From contig CAJTEY010000015.1 in assembly GCA_910575775.1 (NCBI GenBank), positions 28,026-92,025 of the forward strand: DNA of 64,000 bases, given 5' to 3'. Under the pieces are notes generated by a model that saw only the letters and a list, made by a program, of their open reading frames with translations, did no database searches and was not told the DNA's origin. Each line of letters opens with the position of its first letter. The first letter of the stretch is position 1. The position numbers and the translations under genes were made by a program. Shown piece after piece: positions 1 through 8,962 of this stretch. The DNA is from Lachnospiraceae bacterium (GTDB lineage Bacteria > Bacillota > Clostridia > Lachnospirales > Lachnospiraceae).

Positions 1-974
1 TCCCTGCGGACGGTGGCGTTAATCCCTTTTTTCTCAAGAATGGCCGCAAACGCCTCCACCGCCTGCCTCTCCGACTGCACATAATCCCTTTCCCTGACAG
101 GGTTCACCGGGATCAGGTTCACATGACAGTTCAGCCCGCGAATCAGAGCCGCCAGCGTCTCCGCATCCTTTCTTGTATCGTTTACGTTCCGCACCAGGCT
201 GTACTCAAAAGTAATCCGCCGTCCGGTCTGCTCAAAATAGTAAGCACAGCAATCCATCAACTCCGCCAGCGAATACTGGTTGGCAATCGGCATCAGCTCC
301 CGCCGCTTTTCATCGGTGGCCGCGTGAAGGGACAGGGCCAGCGTAATCTGCAATTTCTCCTGTGCAAGGCTTCGCATCGCAGGGACAATCCCGCAGGTGG
401 AAACCGTCACATTTCTCTGGCTTATGTGCAGGCCGTTTTCATCCGTCAGCAGCGTGATAAACCGCAGAAGATTTTCGTAATTGTCAAGCGGCTCCCCACT
501 TCCCATCAGCACCACATTGGAAACCCGCTCCCCCGTCTCCAGCGTGATGGCATAGATCTGGTCAAGCATCTCCGACGGCGTAAGGTTCCGCACCAGCCCG
601 CCCAGCGTGGACGCGCAGAAACGGCACCCCATGCGGCAGCCTGCCTGAGAGGAAATGCAGACCGAATTACCATGTTTATAGCGCATCCATACACTCTCCA
701 CCATATTGCCGTCAGAGAGCGCAAACAGATATTTTTTTGTGCCGTCTATGGCGGACTCCTGTACTGCCGCCGTCTGCAGCGCCGTATAATGATAGCTTTC
801 CCCACATTTCTCTTTCATAGCCAAAGGAATGTTCGTCATTTCTTTAAAACTGCGTGAGAGCTTCCTGTGCATCCATTCATAAAGCTGTGCCGCGCGGAAA
901 GACTTCTCCCCAGCCGCCGCCATCTCCGCCTTCAGCTCCTCCAGTGTGAGGGACTTGATATCCTTCTTCTCCAT
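1..974 (-). CDS. rlmN: 23S rRNA (adenine2503-C2)-methyltransferase RlmN, C-terminus cut by window edge
   Basis: Radical SAM enzyme that methylates C2 of A2503 in 23S rRNA and, in the family, A37 of some tRNAs. The reverse strand translates without a stop from ATG at 974 (MEKKDIKSLTLEELK) to the window edge. The N-terminal helical domain (WMHRKLSRSFKEMTNIP) is followed by the CRMGCRFC cluster motif near residue 115 and VVLMGSGEPLDNYEN, both hallmarks of RlmN. About 324 residues are visible of an expected 340-350, so the last part, with the C-terminal catalytic Cys, lies outside. It starts 26 bases after the rsmB stop, in the common Firmicute order priA-def-fmt-rsmB-rlmN. Seen: motifs and frame. 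Inferred: enzyme identity, with little doubt. Confidence 0.95.
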   Translation of the reverse strand, partial: MEKKDIKSLTLEELKAEMAAAGEKSFRAAQLYEWMHRKLSRSFKEMTNIPLAMKEKCGESYHYTALQTAAVQESAIDGTKKYLFALSDGNMVESVWMRYKHGNSVCISSQAGCRMGCRFCASTLGGLVRNLTPSEMLDQIYAITLETGERVSNVVLMGSGEPLDNYENLLRFITLLTDENGLHISQRNVTVSTCGIVPAMRSLAQEKLQITLALSLHAATDEKRRELMPIANQYSLAELMDCCAYYFEQTGRRITFEYSLVRNVNDTRKDAETLAALIRGLNCHVNLIPVNPVRERDYVQSERQAVEAFAAILEKKGINATVRR

Positions 975-1000
975 AATTTACGCTTTCCCCGTTTTTTCTC

Positions 1001-2365
1001 TTATGCCGGATTTCCCTTCTTCCGAAGTTTCGCCAGAAAGAAGCCGTCCGTCCCGTGAATCCCCGGCAGAAGCTGTAGCATCCCCTGTTTTGCCTCTCCG
1101 GCAAGCGCCCCGGGCAGCCTGTCTGCCATGCTCACCGGCTCCAGACCGAAGGATCCGCAAATCCATGCCGCCATCTCCTCGTTCTCCCCCGGATTCATGG
1201 TACAGGTGCTGTACATGAGAATGCCGCCCGGCTTTATATAATCAATAACATTCGTTATTATATCCTGCTGCAATTTCTGAATTTCCGACAGGGATTCCCT
1301 CGTCACACGATACTTGATATCCTGCTTATGTCCGATGACGCCCAGCCCGGAACAAGGTACGTCCGCCAGCAGCACATCCGCCTGTTCCACGAGAGAATCG
1401 TCCCGCTCCCGCGCATCCTGCACGCGGACAGACACCTGTTTCATGCCGAGACGTGCACAGTTTTCCTCGATTTTTGCCGTCTTATGGTGGCTCACATCGC
1501 AGGCAATGACTTCACCCGTGCCATTCAGCTTCGCAGCCGCGTGGAGCGCCTTGCCGCCGGGCGCAGCACAGACATCAATCACCGTATCCCCGGGGCAAAT
1601 CCCCGCCGCCTCCACCACCAGCATGGAGCTGACGTCCTGCACCGAGAACCGCCCCTCCCGATATCCGGCGAGGCCGCGCACGCCGGACACACCCTCCAGT
1701 CCGGCCGCATAGGGAAGATACGGGTGTCTGTGCACCTTCACCCCCTCCTTCTCCCAGACGGCAAGAAGACTCTCCCGCTCCGTTACCGAAAGCCGCTCGT
1801 CCAGACGGACACTCACCGGGCCTCTCTCCAGATAAGCCGCCAGAATCTTCTCGCAGTTCTCCTCCCCGTAGCTCCCGGCAAAATGCGAGACAAGCCAGGG
1901 AGGCATGGAATAACAGACGGACAAAAAGCCCTGGGGATCCTGACGCCTGTCCGGCCAGGCAATCCCCCCGCATCCTCTGGCAATATTCCTGAGCACACCG
2001 TTCACAAAGCCCTGCAGGCTCTGGAATCTTCGCTTTTTCGCGAGTTTCACCGCCTCGTTGCAGACTGCCGCCGCCGGAATATGCTCCATGAATAAAAGCT
2101 GATATACACTCATGCGCAGCAGTTCCCTGATCAGCGGTTTCATTTTGGTAACGGGCGTTTTTGAATATTGATCCAGCACATAGTCGAGCTGAATCCGCCT
2201 CTCGATGGTTCCCTCGCTGACATGCTTGATAAACGCCTTCTCCCTGCCCTCCAGATAATCGTACTTATCTAACGCCGCCCCGATCAGGACATTGCTGTAT
2301 TCTGTTTGCCCGGACAGCTCCAGCAGAATGTCCAGGACGATCTCCCGTATATTGATCTGTGCCAC
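1001..2365 (-). CDS. rsmB: 16S rRNA (cytosine967-C5)-methyltransferase RsmB
   Basis: Methylates C5 of C967 of 16S rRNA with S-adenosylmethionine. The N-terminal third is a NusB-like RNA-binding domain (INIREIVLDILLEL, AFIKHVSEGTIERR). The C-terminal Rossmann methyltransferase has the SAM motif VIDVCAAPGGKALHAA, the motif IV cysteine in LLADVPCSGLGVIG and the catalytic cysteine in YSTCTMNPGENEE. The frame is open up to 2452, but I start at the GTG at 2365 because AGGAGA lies about 8 bases ahead of it; the upstream in-frame ATG at 2383 lies before that site and codes for residues the family lacks. 454 residues, the normal length. It lies between the zinc peptidase and rlmN, probably in one transcript. 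Confidence 0.93.
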   Translation of the reverse strand: MAQINIREIVLDILLELSGQTEYSNVLIGAALDKYDYLEGREKAFIKHVSEGTIERRIQLDYVLDQYSKTPVTKMKPLIRELLRMSVYQLLFMEHIPAAAVCNEAVKLAKKRRFQSLQGFVNGVLRNIARGCGGIAWPDRRQDPQGFLSVCYSMPPWLVSHFAGSYGEENCEKILAAYLERGPVSVRLDERLSVTERESLLAVWEKEGVKVHRHPYLPYAAGLEGVSGVRGLAGYREGRFSVQDVSSMLVVEAAGICPGDTVIDVCAAPGGKALHAAAKLNGTGEVIACDVSHHKTAKIEENCARLGMKQVSVRVQDARERDDSLVEQADVLLADVPCSGLGVIGHKQDIKYRVTRESLSEIQKLQQDIITNVIDYIKPGGILMYSTCTMNPGENEEMAAWICGSFGLEPVSMADRLPGALAGEAKQGMLQLLPGIHGTDGFFLAKLRKKGNPA

Positions 2366-2400
2366 GTCATACTCTCCTATCATTCCACTAAATCTGTACG

Positions 2401-2465
2401 GAGAATGCCCGTTTTTCGGCATTCTCCTGTGTGAGAGGGAGTTGCAAAGCAACTCCCTCTCACAC
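2401..2465. repeat. Two adjacent perfect hairpins between rsmB and the zinc peptidase gene
   Basis: The first hairpin (2401-2426) pairs GAGAATGCC with GGCATTCTC around an 8-base loop. The second (2429-2465) is a perfect 17-base-pair stem with an AAA loop (arms 2429-2445 and 2449-2465) whose last base is the last base of the zinc peptidase stop codon. Neither is followed by a long T-tract on either strand, so a classic terminator is unlikely. An mRNA processing or stabilising structure, or a small dispersed repeat, fits better. A related GAGAATGC hairpin occurs at 13263-13283. Confidence 0.7.
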
Positions 2466-3184
2466 TAGTCATCCCGGCTCCGGCTTCCTCCGAACAGAAG
2501 CACAAGCCTCAGAAGCTGTAAGAGCGCCGATGCTGCAGCCGCCACATAGGTCAAAGCCGCCGCCTTCAGCACCTTCCGGCATCCCGCCGCCTCGTCCCGC
2601 TCCAGCATCCCGTAATCCCCCAGCATGGCAAGCGCTCTGCCGGAAGCATTGAACTCCACAGGCAGAGTCACCACCTGGAAGAGCACCGCCAGCGCAAACA
2701 CCCAGATGCCGATCTGGATCAGTACCTGATTCATCCCCAGAATCACACCAAGAAATATGAGCGGAATCCCCGCTTTGGAGCCGATATTGGCTACAGGCAC
2801 CAAGGCTGAGCGGAATTTGAGCGGCCCGTACCCCTTGTCATGCTGCACGGCATGGCCGCACTCGTGCGCCGCCACCCCGATGGCCGCCACAGAAGTGGAA
2901 CCGTACACAGAATCCGAGAGACGCAGCACTTTGTGACCCGGGTCATAATGATCCGTAAGGCTCCCGCCTACATGCTCGATCCGCACATCATAAATCCCGG
3001 ACATCTGCAGTATCCTCTGCGCCGCCTGGGCGCCCGTCATGCCTGTCCGGCTCTGCACCCTGGAAAACTTGCTGTAGGTGGAGCTGACCCTTGCCTGAGC
3101 CCAGAGACACAGCACAGCCCCGATGATCACCAGCATATAAGTCGGGTCAAAATAATATCTGAATCCGTATCCGTAATATCCCAT
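2465..3184 (-). CDS. YugP-type neutral zinc metallopeptidase, membrane protein
   Basis: Membrane-bound zinc peptidase of the YugP (Zn_peptidase_2) family; the substrate is unknown. HECGHAVQH near residue 106 is the HExxH metal site. It is preceded by an N-terminal hydrophobic segment (TYMLVIIGAVLCLWAQA) and followed by two more (ANIGSKAGIPLIFLGVILG, IQIGIWVFALAVLFQVVTLP) and the family-typical VEFNASGRAL near residue 175. About 239 residues, as usual. I start at the second ATG (3184), 7 bases after GGAGG; the first ATG at 3190 is too close to that site. In Firmicutes this gene often sits between fmt and rsmB, as here, suggesting co-transcription with translation and cell-envelope genes. Confidence 0.88.
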   Translation of the reverse strand: MGYYGYGFRYYFDPTYMLVIIGAVLCLWAQARVSSTYSKFSRVQSRTGMTGAQAAQRILQMSGIYDVRIEHVGGSLTDHYDPGHKVLRLSDSVYGSTSVAAIGVAAHECGHAVQHDKGYGPLKFRSALVPVANIGSKAGIPLIFLGVILGMNQVLIQIGIWVFALAVLFQVVTLPVEFNASGRALAMLGDYGMLERDEAAGCRKVLKAAALTYVAAAASALLQLLRLVLLFGGSRSRDD

Positions 3185-3271
3185 ATTCATTCCTCCAGTC
3201 TGGGGAAAACACCTTCCGCCATTCTCCCCTTCGAAACACTGAGCCGGTCTGCAAACGTCCTGTGCCGTTTC

Positions 3272-4264
3272 CTATCGGCTGCTCATCTCAAACACATCGC
3301 CGGCCTTCACCGGGTACCCCAGCAGAAAGTCCTTTACCGCCATACGCTTTTTACCCTCCGGCTGCACTTCCAGTATTCTGAGAAGCCCGTCCCCGGTCTG
3401 CACATAGACAGCATCCTTATCCACCCGGATCACCGTGCCAGGCCTGCCGCTTCCGGCACAGCCGCCATCGCTCTGCCCGGCCTGCGCCTCCAAAGCTGCC
3501 AGCTCCTGCTCCAAAGCCACTTCTTCCCGCCAGATCTTCAGGTTCTTTCCCCGGTAAACGGTAGAAGCGCCCGGCCATGAAATCAGCCCTCGTATCAGGC
3601 AGTCCAGCTTTCCCGCCTCCATCTGCCAGTCAATTTTTCCCATAGATTTCTGCAGCATCTTCGCATAACAGGACTCCTCGTCGTTTTGCTTCACAGGCTT
3701 CACACTGCCTGCCTCTATCTTTTCGAGAGCTTCCACAATCAGACGTGCGCCTGCCTCCGCCAGCTTGTCATGAAGGGTGTCAGCCGTCTCGTCGGATGCG
3801 ATCTCCACCTCGCTCTGAAACAGCATATCCCCGGTGTCCAGCCCCTTGTCCATCTGCATAATCGTAACGCCCGTTATTTTTTCTCCGTTGATGATGGCCC
3901 ACTGGATCGGCCCCGCTCCCCGGTATTTGGGCAGAAGCGATGCGTGGATATTCACACAGCCGTACTTTGGCATGGCAAGAATCTCTTCCGAGAGAATCTG
4001 CCCGAAAGCCGCCACCACAAAGATATCCGCCTCATAACTGCGAAGCGTTTCCACCGCCTCCGGCTCCTTTACTTTCACCGGCTGAAAAACCGGAATACCG
4101 TACTTTTGCGCGCACACCTTTACGGGTGTCTTCTGCATTTCTTTCCCTCTGCCCTTCGGCTTATCCGGCTGGGTCACCACCGCCGTCACCTGATGTCCGG
4201 CCTCTATGATCGCTTCCAGCGCACCCACCGCAAAATCAGGCGTTCCCATAAACACCACTTTCAT
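3272..4264 (-). CDS. fmt: Methionyl-tRNA formyltransferase
   Basis: Formylates Met-tRNAfMet with 10-formyl-tetrahydrofolate to make the initiator tRNA. MKVVFMGTPDFAVGAL at the N-terminus, the catalytic region HASLLPKYRGAGPIQWAI (Asn and His in VNIHAS) and MDKGLDTGDM mark the formyltransferase domain. The C-terminal OB-like domain begins around residue 205 (KIDWQMEAGKLDCLIRGL). About 20 extra Gly/Ser/Gln-rich residues (LEAQAGQSDGGCAGSGRPG) interrupt the C-terminal domain near residue 260, probably a surface loop. 330 residues. AAAGGAG lies 12 bases before the ATG. It directly follows def, the deformylase that removes the same formyl group. Confidence 0.96.
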   Translation of the reverse strand: MKVVFMGTPDFAVGALEAIIEAGHQVTAVVTQPDKPKGRGKEMQKTPVKVCAQKYGIPVFQPVKVKEPEAVETLRSYEADIFVVAAFGQILSEEILAMPKYGCVNIHASLLPKYRGAGPIQWAIINGEKITGVTIMQMDKGLDTGDMLFQSEVEIASDETADTLHDKLAEAGARLIVEALEKIEAGSVKPVKQNDEESCYAKMLQKSMGKIDWQMEAGKLDCLIRGLISWPGASTVYRGKNLKIWREEVALEQELAALEAQAGQSDGGCAGSGRPGTVIRVDKDAVYVQTGDGLLRILEVQPEGKKRMAVKDFLLGYPVKAGDVFEMSSR

Positions 4265-4334
4265 CTGTCTATCGCTCTCCTTTCCGGGCCTCGCGATATA
4301 TCCGCTGTTTCCCGCCCTGTATCACCTGCCGGTA

Positions 4335-4817
4335 TCATTCCTCGTCGTCCCGCAGATCCTCTGTATTGACAAGGGGCCCGTGCACCTTTTCCACATACAG
4401 GCACCCGTTCAGATGATCTACCTCGTGACAGATCGCTCTGGCAAGCAGCTCGGTTCCCTCAATCTCGAAGGGCTGCATATTCTCGTCATAGGCGAGAGCT
4501 TTCACATAATTTGGTCTGATCACCTTACCGCTCTTGCCTGGAACGCTCAGGCATCCTTCATAGCCGTCCTGTTCCCCGCTCGTCTCCAGTATCTTCGGGT
4601 TGATCAGCAGAAGCGGATCCTCCCCCGTAGTGTCGATCACCACGACACGCTTTAAGATGCCTACCTGAGGCGCCGCCAGTCCCACGCCATTCTCCTCGTA
4701 CAGCGTCTCAAACATATCATCGATCAGCTCCTGTAATCTGGGAGTAACTTCCGTCACCTCCTTACACTGCTTAGTCAAAACCGGATCCCCCATCTCCCTG
4801 ACTTTTCTGGTTGCCAT
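4335..4817 (-). CDS. def: Peptide deformylase
   Basis: Removes the N-formyl group from nascent proteins using Fe2+ or Zn2+. All three signature motifs are present: GVGLAAPQVG (motif 1, about residue 46), EGCLSVPG (motif 2, metal-binding Cys) and HEVDHLNG (motif 3, HExxH). 160 residues is typical of the short (type 1-like) bacterial form. GGAGG precedes the ATG by 10 bases. The gene sits between priA and fmt in the classic order. The C-terminus ends in acidic residues (LRDDEE), common in clostridial forms. Confidence 0.96.
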   Translation of the reverse strand: MATRKVREMGDPVLTKQCKEVTEVTPRLQELIDDMFETLYEENGVGLAAPQVGILKRVVVIDTTGEDPLLLINPKILETSGEQDGYEGCLSVPGKSGKVIRPNYVKALAYDENMQPFEIEGTELLARAICHEVDHLNGCLYVEKVHGPLVNTEDLRDDEE

Positions 4818-4855
4818 ACTGCTTCTTCCTCCTGTCTTTCCTGTTTTCTATCTCT

Positions 4856-7093
4856 CTAAAATGTATTCATCGGGTCAAAGTCAAACTGTACCGTCTGTCC
4901 CTTAAGCTCTCTCTCCCTGCAAAAATTCTCCAGTCTGTCTTTCGCCTCCACCAATGTCTGATACACCCCGTGCCTGATATAAAAAGTGTGGCGGTAAAGA
5001 TCGGATATCTTCCCGATCGCCGCCTCCGCCGGTCCGATCACCCGTAGTCCCGCCGCATCGGCCATCTCTCTCTTGACCAAATCAGTCATTTCTTCCCCCA
5101 GCTTCTCTCCATCCTCCTGCACGCGGGAGACAATGAGAACCGCCAGCATATGTTCCACGGGCGGATACCCTACAAGACCCCTGTAGGCGATCTCCTCCCC
5201 GTAAAATCCCCGGTAATCCTGCCTGGTCGCATAGACCACACTGTAATGCTCCGGCTGGTAGGTCTGAATTACCACCTCGCCGGGCTGTTCCCTGCGGCCC
5301 GCCCGGCCCGCTGCCTGTGTCAGAAGCTGAAACGTGCGCTCCCCCGCCCGGTAATCATTTCGGTTCAGAGAAAGATCCGCCGCCAGCACTCCCACCAGTG
5401 TCACGCCCGGAAAGTCGTGTCCCTTCACGATCATCTGGGTTCCCACAAGAATATCCGCCTCCTCATCCGCAAAGGCGGAAAGAATTCGCTCGTAGCTGTC
5501 CTTCCTGCGGGTGGTGTCCGCGTCCATGCGCAGCACCCTGGCACCCGGAAATTCCCTGTGAATGGCCTCCTCCACCTGCTCGGTCCCGGCTTTGAACCCC
5601 ATCAGATATGGGGATCCACAGGAAGGACACTTCGCCGGCTTCCACTCCTGATACCCACAGTAATGGCAGGTAAGCATCCCGTTTCTGTGCTCCGACAGGG
5701 ACACATCGCAGTGAGGGCATTTCATCACATGACCACAGGAGCGGCAGGAGATAAACCCGGCATAGCCTCTTCTGTTTAAAAAGAGGATGGTCTGCTCTCC
5801 CCTGGAAAGCCGGTCCTGCATCCGCTCTTTCAGTTTCCTGCTGAATATGGAACGGTTTCCCTGTTTCAGCTCCTCCCGAAGATCCACGGTATGCACCGCC
5901 GGCAGCACACTGTTTCCGGGGCGTTCTTTCATCTCATACAGTTTATATTCTCCACTGGCAGCCCGGTAATACGCCTCCAGGGAGGGTGTTGCCGATCCAA
6001 GCACCACGCTTGCACCGCACAGAGACGCAATCTTCACAGCCGTCTCTCTGGCATGATACCGGGGCGAAGTCTCGCTCTTGTAACTGTTTTCATGCTCCTC
6101 ATCCACCACAATAACCCCAAGATTCGCAAAGGGCGTAAACAGCGCCGAGCGTGGCCCGATCATCACATCAATCTCCCCCGCCTTTGCCCGCTCGATCTGG
6201 TCATACTTTTCTCCTGCGGACAGCGTGGAATTGATCACAGATACCCGGTCTCCAAATCTCTTATAAAACCGCAGAAGAGTCTGGTAGGTCAGGGCAATCT
6301 CCGGGATCAGCATAATGGCCTGCTTCCCCATCGCGATCATCTCCTCGATGATGCCAAGGTATACCTCCGTCTTTCCGCTGCCTGTGACGCCGTGCACGAG
6401 ATGTACCCCCGGCCTGCCGGTCCGGTAATCCGCAAGCACCTCCCCGATGATGCGCTCCTGATTCTGGTTCAGCCTGGGACGGTTCTCACTCCTGTCCGAA
6501 ATCCTGACCGGGTTCCGATAGCATGCTTCCTTCTCTATACAGAGATATCCCTGTCGCTCCAGCGCCTGCAAAGTGGAAGCCGACACATGAAGCTTCTGCC
6601 GGATCAACTCGTAGGGCAGCTCCTCCTCCGTCTGCAGGGCTGCCAGCACCCTGGCTTTCGCCCGCTGATGCTTCCTTTCGCACTCACCGGCCGCCCGGGC
6701 CGTCTCCCCGCCGGACAGACAGCGAACCACTCTCTTTTTCTCCAGCGGCTTCTGCTTCTGTTTCACGGGAAGCACCGTCTTTAAGGCCGCAATCGTGGTG
6801 GAGCCGTAATTGCTCTTCAGCCAGTAAGCGATCTGGATCTGCCTGCCCTCCACGGACATGCCCTTCTCATCCACCGAACTGACCGCCTTCATCTTTTCGG
6901 GGGGATAATCCGTTTCCTCCGAAATATCCACAACATATCCTGTCTTTTCCTGATTACCCCTGCCAAAAGGCACGCGCACCTGTACGCCCGGTCTCACCGC
7001 CTCCGACAGTTCCTCTGGTATCAGATACTGGAAAACCCGGTCTACCTTCTCATGGGCAATATCTATGATGACATCCGCATACCGCTCCGTCAT
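4856..7093 (-). CDS. priA: Primosomal protein N' (replication restart helicase PriA)
   Basis: 3'-5' DNA helicase that recognises abandoned forks and reloads the replisome. The N-terminal 3'-end-binding domain (YADVIIDIAHEKVDRVFQYLIP) is followed by helicase motif I GVTGSGKTEVYL (about residue 235), the DEEH box in VVVDEEHENSYK, and the PriA zinc region with CRSCGHVMKCPHC and CHYCGYQEWKPAKCPSC (about 445-490). Motif VI is QAAGRAGR. 745 residues, full length. Its start codon lies inside the end of murE (4-base overlap), so the two are translationally coupled. RBS GAGGAG lies just before the ATG. Confidence 0.97.
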   Translation of the reverse strand: MTERYADVIIDIAHEKVDRVFQYLIPEELSEAVRPGVQVRVPFGRGNQEKTGYVVDISEETDYPPEKMKAVSSVDEKGMSVEGRQIQIAYWLKSNYGSTTIAALKTVLPVKQKQKPLEKKRVVRCLSGGETARAAGECERKHQRAKARVLAALQTEEELPYELIRQKLHVSASTLQALERQGYLCIEKEACYRNPVRISDRSENRPRLNQNQERIIGEVLADYRTGRPGVHLVHGVTGSGKTEVYLGIIEEMIAMGKQAIMLIPEIALTYQTLLRFYKRFGDRVSVINSTLSAGEKYDQIERAKAGEIDVMIGPRSALFTPFANLGVIVVDEEHENSYKSETSPRYHARETAVKIASLCGASVVLGSATPSLEAYYRAASGEYKLYEMKERPGNSVLPAVHTVDLREELKQGNRSIFSRKLKERMQDRLSRGEQTILFLNRRGYAGFISCRSCGHVMKCPHCDVSLSEHRNGMLTCHYCGYQEWKPAKCPSCGSPYLMGFKAGTEQVEEAIHREFPGARVLRMDADTTRRKDSYERILSAFADEEADILVGTQMIVKGHDFPGVTLVGVLAADLSLNRNDYRAGERTFQLLTQAAGRAGRREQPGEVVIQTYQPEHYSVVYATRQDYRGFYGEEIAYRGLVGYPPVEHMLAVLIVSRVQEDGEKLGEEMTDLVKREMADAAGLRVIGPAEAAIGKISDLYRHTFYIRHGVYQTLVEAKDRLENFCRERELKGQTVQFDFDPMNTF

Positions 7094-8559
7094 GCCTGCT
7101 CCTCTAAAATTTCCCGGATCAGCACCCGCTCATCCATAGGGTATTTTACACCGTTTATCTCCTGATAATCCTCATGTCCCTTTCCTGCCAGCACAATGAT
7201 ATCCCCCGGCTCTCCGTGTGCAATGGCGTAGGCAATGGCCTCTTTTCTGTCACAGATTTCCACATATCTGCCGTCAGTTTTCGCAATCCCTTTCTTAATA
7301 TCGTCAATGATCGCCTGAGGTTCCTCAGTTCGCGGATTGTCGGAAGTAATGATGGTCAGATCCGCCATCCGGCCGCTGACCTCCCCCATCTCATACCGTC
7401 TGGATTTGGCCCGGTTGCCGCCGCAGCCAAAAAGACAGACAAGCCGGTGGGGATTGTAGGCTCTGAGTGTCTCAAGCAGGCTTTTGAGCGCCATTGCATT
7501 GTGTGCGTAATCGATCATCAGGGTAAACTCATCCGACACGCGCACCGTCTCCGTCCGGCCTTTCACCTTGGCCACCGCAAGGGCTCTCTGTATCTGCGCC
7601 CCATCCACACCGAAATGCCGGCAGATGGCGATGGCCGTCAGCGCATTGTAAACGTTGAATTTTCCGGGGGAAGCCGTCTTCACCGAAAGCTCAGTCAGCC
7701 CGCTGGCCGTAAAACACATGCCCAGACTCCCGCCTTCGTTCAAGAACGTGATGTTCTCCGCCCGCAGATCCGCCGCCGTATCAATACCGTAAGTTTCCAG
7801 CCGGCAGGTGCAGTCTTTCGTGACCGCCTCCCAGTGGGAATCATCCCGGTTCACGATCCCTACTCTGCACTGCCTGAACAGCAGACTCTTACAGTGCAGG
7901 TAATCATCGAAATCCTTATGCTCATTCTCCCCGATATGATCCGGCTCCAAATTCGTAAAAATTCCAAAGTCAAAGACAAATCCCTGGGTTCTGTGCAGCA
8001 TCAGCCCCTGGGAAGAAACTTCCATCACCACCGTATCACAGCCTGCGTCCGCCATCATCCGAAAATATTTTTGTATCAGATAAGACTGCGGTGTTGTGTT
8101 CTCCGCGTGGATATGGGTATCCCCGATGATGATTTCAATGGTGCCGATCAGCCCCACCTTTCTGCCTGCCTGCTCCAGAATAGATTTCACCAGATAAGTG
8201 GTGGTGGTTTTCCCCTTCGTTCCCGTGATGCCGATGATCTTCATCTGCTCTGCCGGATGCCCAAAATATGCCGCCGAGACAAACGCCATAGCATAGCAGG
8301 TATCTTCCACCCGGATCACCGTGACGTCACAGCCATCGGGAAGTTCCACCTCGTGCTCCACCAGCAGGGCGGCCGCTCCGGCTTCCACCGCCGCCGCCGC
8401 ATACTGATGTCCGTCTGCCTTCGCACCGGGAATGCAGACGAACAGACAGCCCTCCGCCACCTTTCTGGAATCATATATAACATCTGTTATTTCTTGTTCC
8501 ACCGTGCCTCTCACGCACTCGTATGATATTTCTTTTAACAGTTCACCTATAGCCGCCAT
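7090..8559 (-). CDS. murE: UDP-N-acetylmuramoyl-L-alanyl-D-glutamate ligase MurE, probably meso-DAP-adding
   Basis: Adds the third amino acid to the peptidoglycan stem peptide using ATP, in the cytoplasm. ATP loop GITGTKGKTTTTYL near residue 112; Mur ligase centre NLEPDHIGEN and GKFNVYNALTAIA; C-terminal domain with the substrate motif DNPRTE (about residue 400). In the MurE family DNPR is the meso-diaminopimelate-recognising form (lysine enzymes differ there), so a DAP-type wall is inferred. 489 residues. RBS GGGGTG precedes the ATG. First gene of the priA-def-fmt group; a likely promoter lies at 8610-8638. Confidence 0.95.
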   Translation of the reverse strand: MAAIGELLKEISYECVRGTVEQEITDVIYDSRKVAEGCLFVCIPGAKADGHQYAAAAVEAGAAALLVEHEVELPDGCDVTVIRVEDTCYAMAFVSAAYFGHPAEQMKIIGITGTKGKTTTTYLVKSILEQAGRKVGLIGTIEIIIGDTHIHAENTTPQSYLIQKYFRMMADAGCDTVVMEVSSQGLMLHRTQGFVFDFGIFTNLEPDHIGENEHKDFDDYLHCKSLLFRQCRVGIVNRDDSHWEAVTKDCTCRLETYGIDTAADLRAENITFLNEGGSLGMCFTASGLTELSVKTASPGKFNVYNALTAIAICRHFGVDGAQIQRALAVAKVKGRTETVRVSDEFTLMIDYAHNAMALKSLLETLRAYNPHRLVCLFGCGGNRAKSRRYEMGEVSGRMADLTIITSDNPRTEEPQAIIDDIKKGIAKTDGRYVEICDRKEAIAYAIAHGEPGDIIVLAGKGHEDYQEINGVKYPMDERVLIREILEEQA

Positions 8560-8609
8560 ACTTCACCCCATTTTCTTTTTCCCTTATTTTTCATATTTAT
8601 TTATATAGT

Positions 8610-8638
8610 ACGATAGCACGAAAAAGGCGTTTTTGCAA
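8610..8638 (-). promoter_or_regulatory. murE: Likely sigma-A promoter for murE and downstream genes
   Basis: Reading the minus strand, TTGCAA (8633-8638) and TATCGT (8610-8615) are separated by exactly 17 bases in an AT-rich region about 50 bases ahead of the murE start. The -35 matches the consensus well and the -10 moderately. No other minus-strand gene start lies between this site and recJ. Confidence 0.5.
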
Positions 8639-8782
8639 TTTTTCTCTCGTTTTAAAGTTTCTTAATGTTTTTTTATTTTTCCTTCATACTCTAAACACAT
8701 TTTGGACACAATTACCCTTTATGATAAGTATCAAGATAGTTGATGAATTCACTATCTCCCCCTCATAAGAAAACTGCGAAAG

Positions 8783-8805
8783 AGCCCGGATTGCCCGGGC
8801 TTTTT
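8783..8805. terminator. Rho-independent terminator, probably downstream of recJ
   Basis: The stem AGCCCGG/CCGGGCT with a 5-base loop is followed on the plus strand by a T-run (8801-8805). Minus-strand transcription meets it about 150 bases after the recJ stop, with the weaker run CTCTTTCG after the stem. No plus-strand gene ends here, so recJ is the likely user. The stem is clear; the direction is less certain. Confidence 0.6.
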
Positions 8806-8818
8806 CGTGTCCTGCGGG

Positions 8819-8962
8819 TTGTTTTTCTTTTGCTTACGCATGAGACTCGCACATCCGCGCTTTCAGCGCTCCACGTCCGATTTCATCGGACATTTGCTCG
8901 TTAGTGCCGCAAGAAAAACAAATGCCGGCTTCGCCGTCGCTTGTTTTTCTTTTGCTTACGCA
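8819..8962. repeat. 22-base direct repeat enclosing a series of small hairpins
   Basis: An identical 22-mer beginning TTGTTTTTCTTTTGC occurs at 8819-8840 and 8941-8962; the second copy overlaps the recJ stop codon. Between them lie three or more small stems with TTC-type loops: CGCT-TTC-AGCG near 8860, TCCGAT-TTC-ATCGGA (8876-8890) and GCCGGC-TTCG-CCG (8925-8937), the last enclosed by AGAAAAACAA pairing with TTGTTTTTCT. The unit looks like a compact mobile repeat or structured 3' UTR. No coding sequence is visible here. Confidence 0.6.

Noticed and set aside
7174..8526. 450-codon plus-strand frame opposite murE
   Set aside because: murE on the minus strand has all Mur ligase motifs; the plus frame has no recognisable domain and a composition typical of an antisense shadow.
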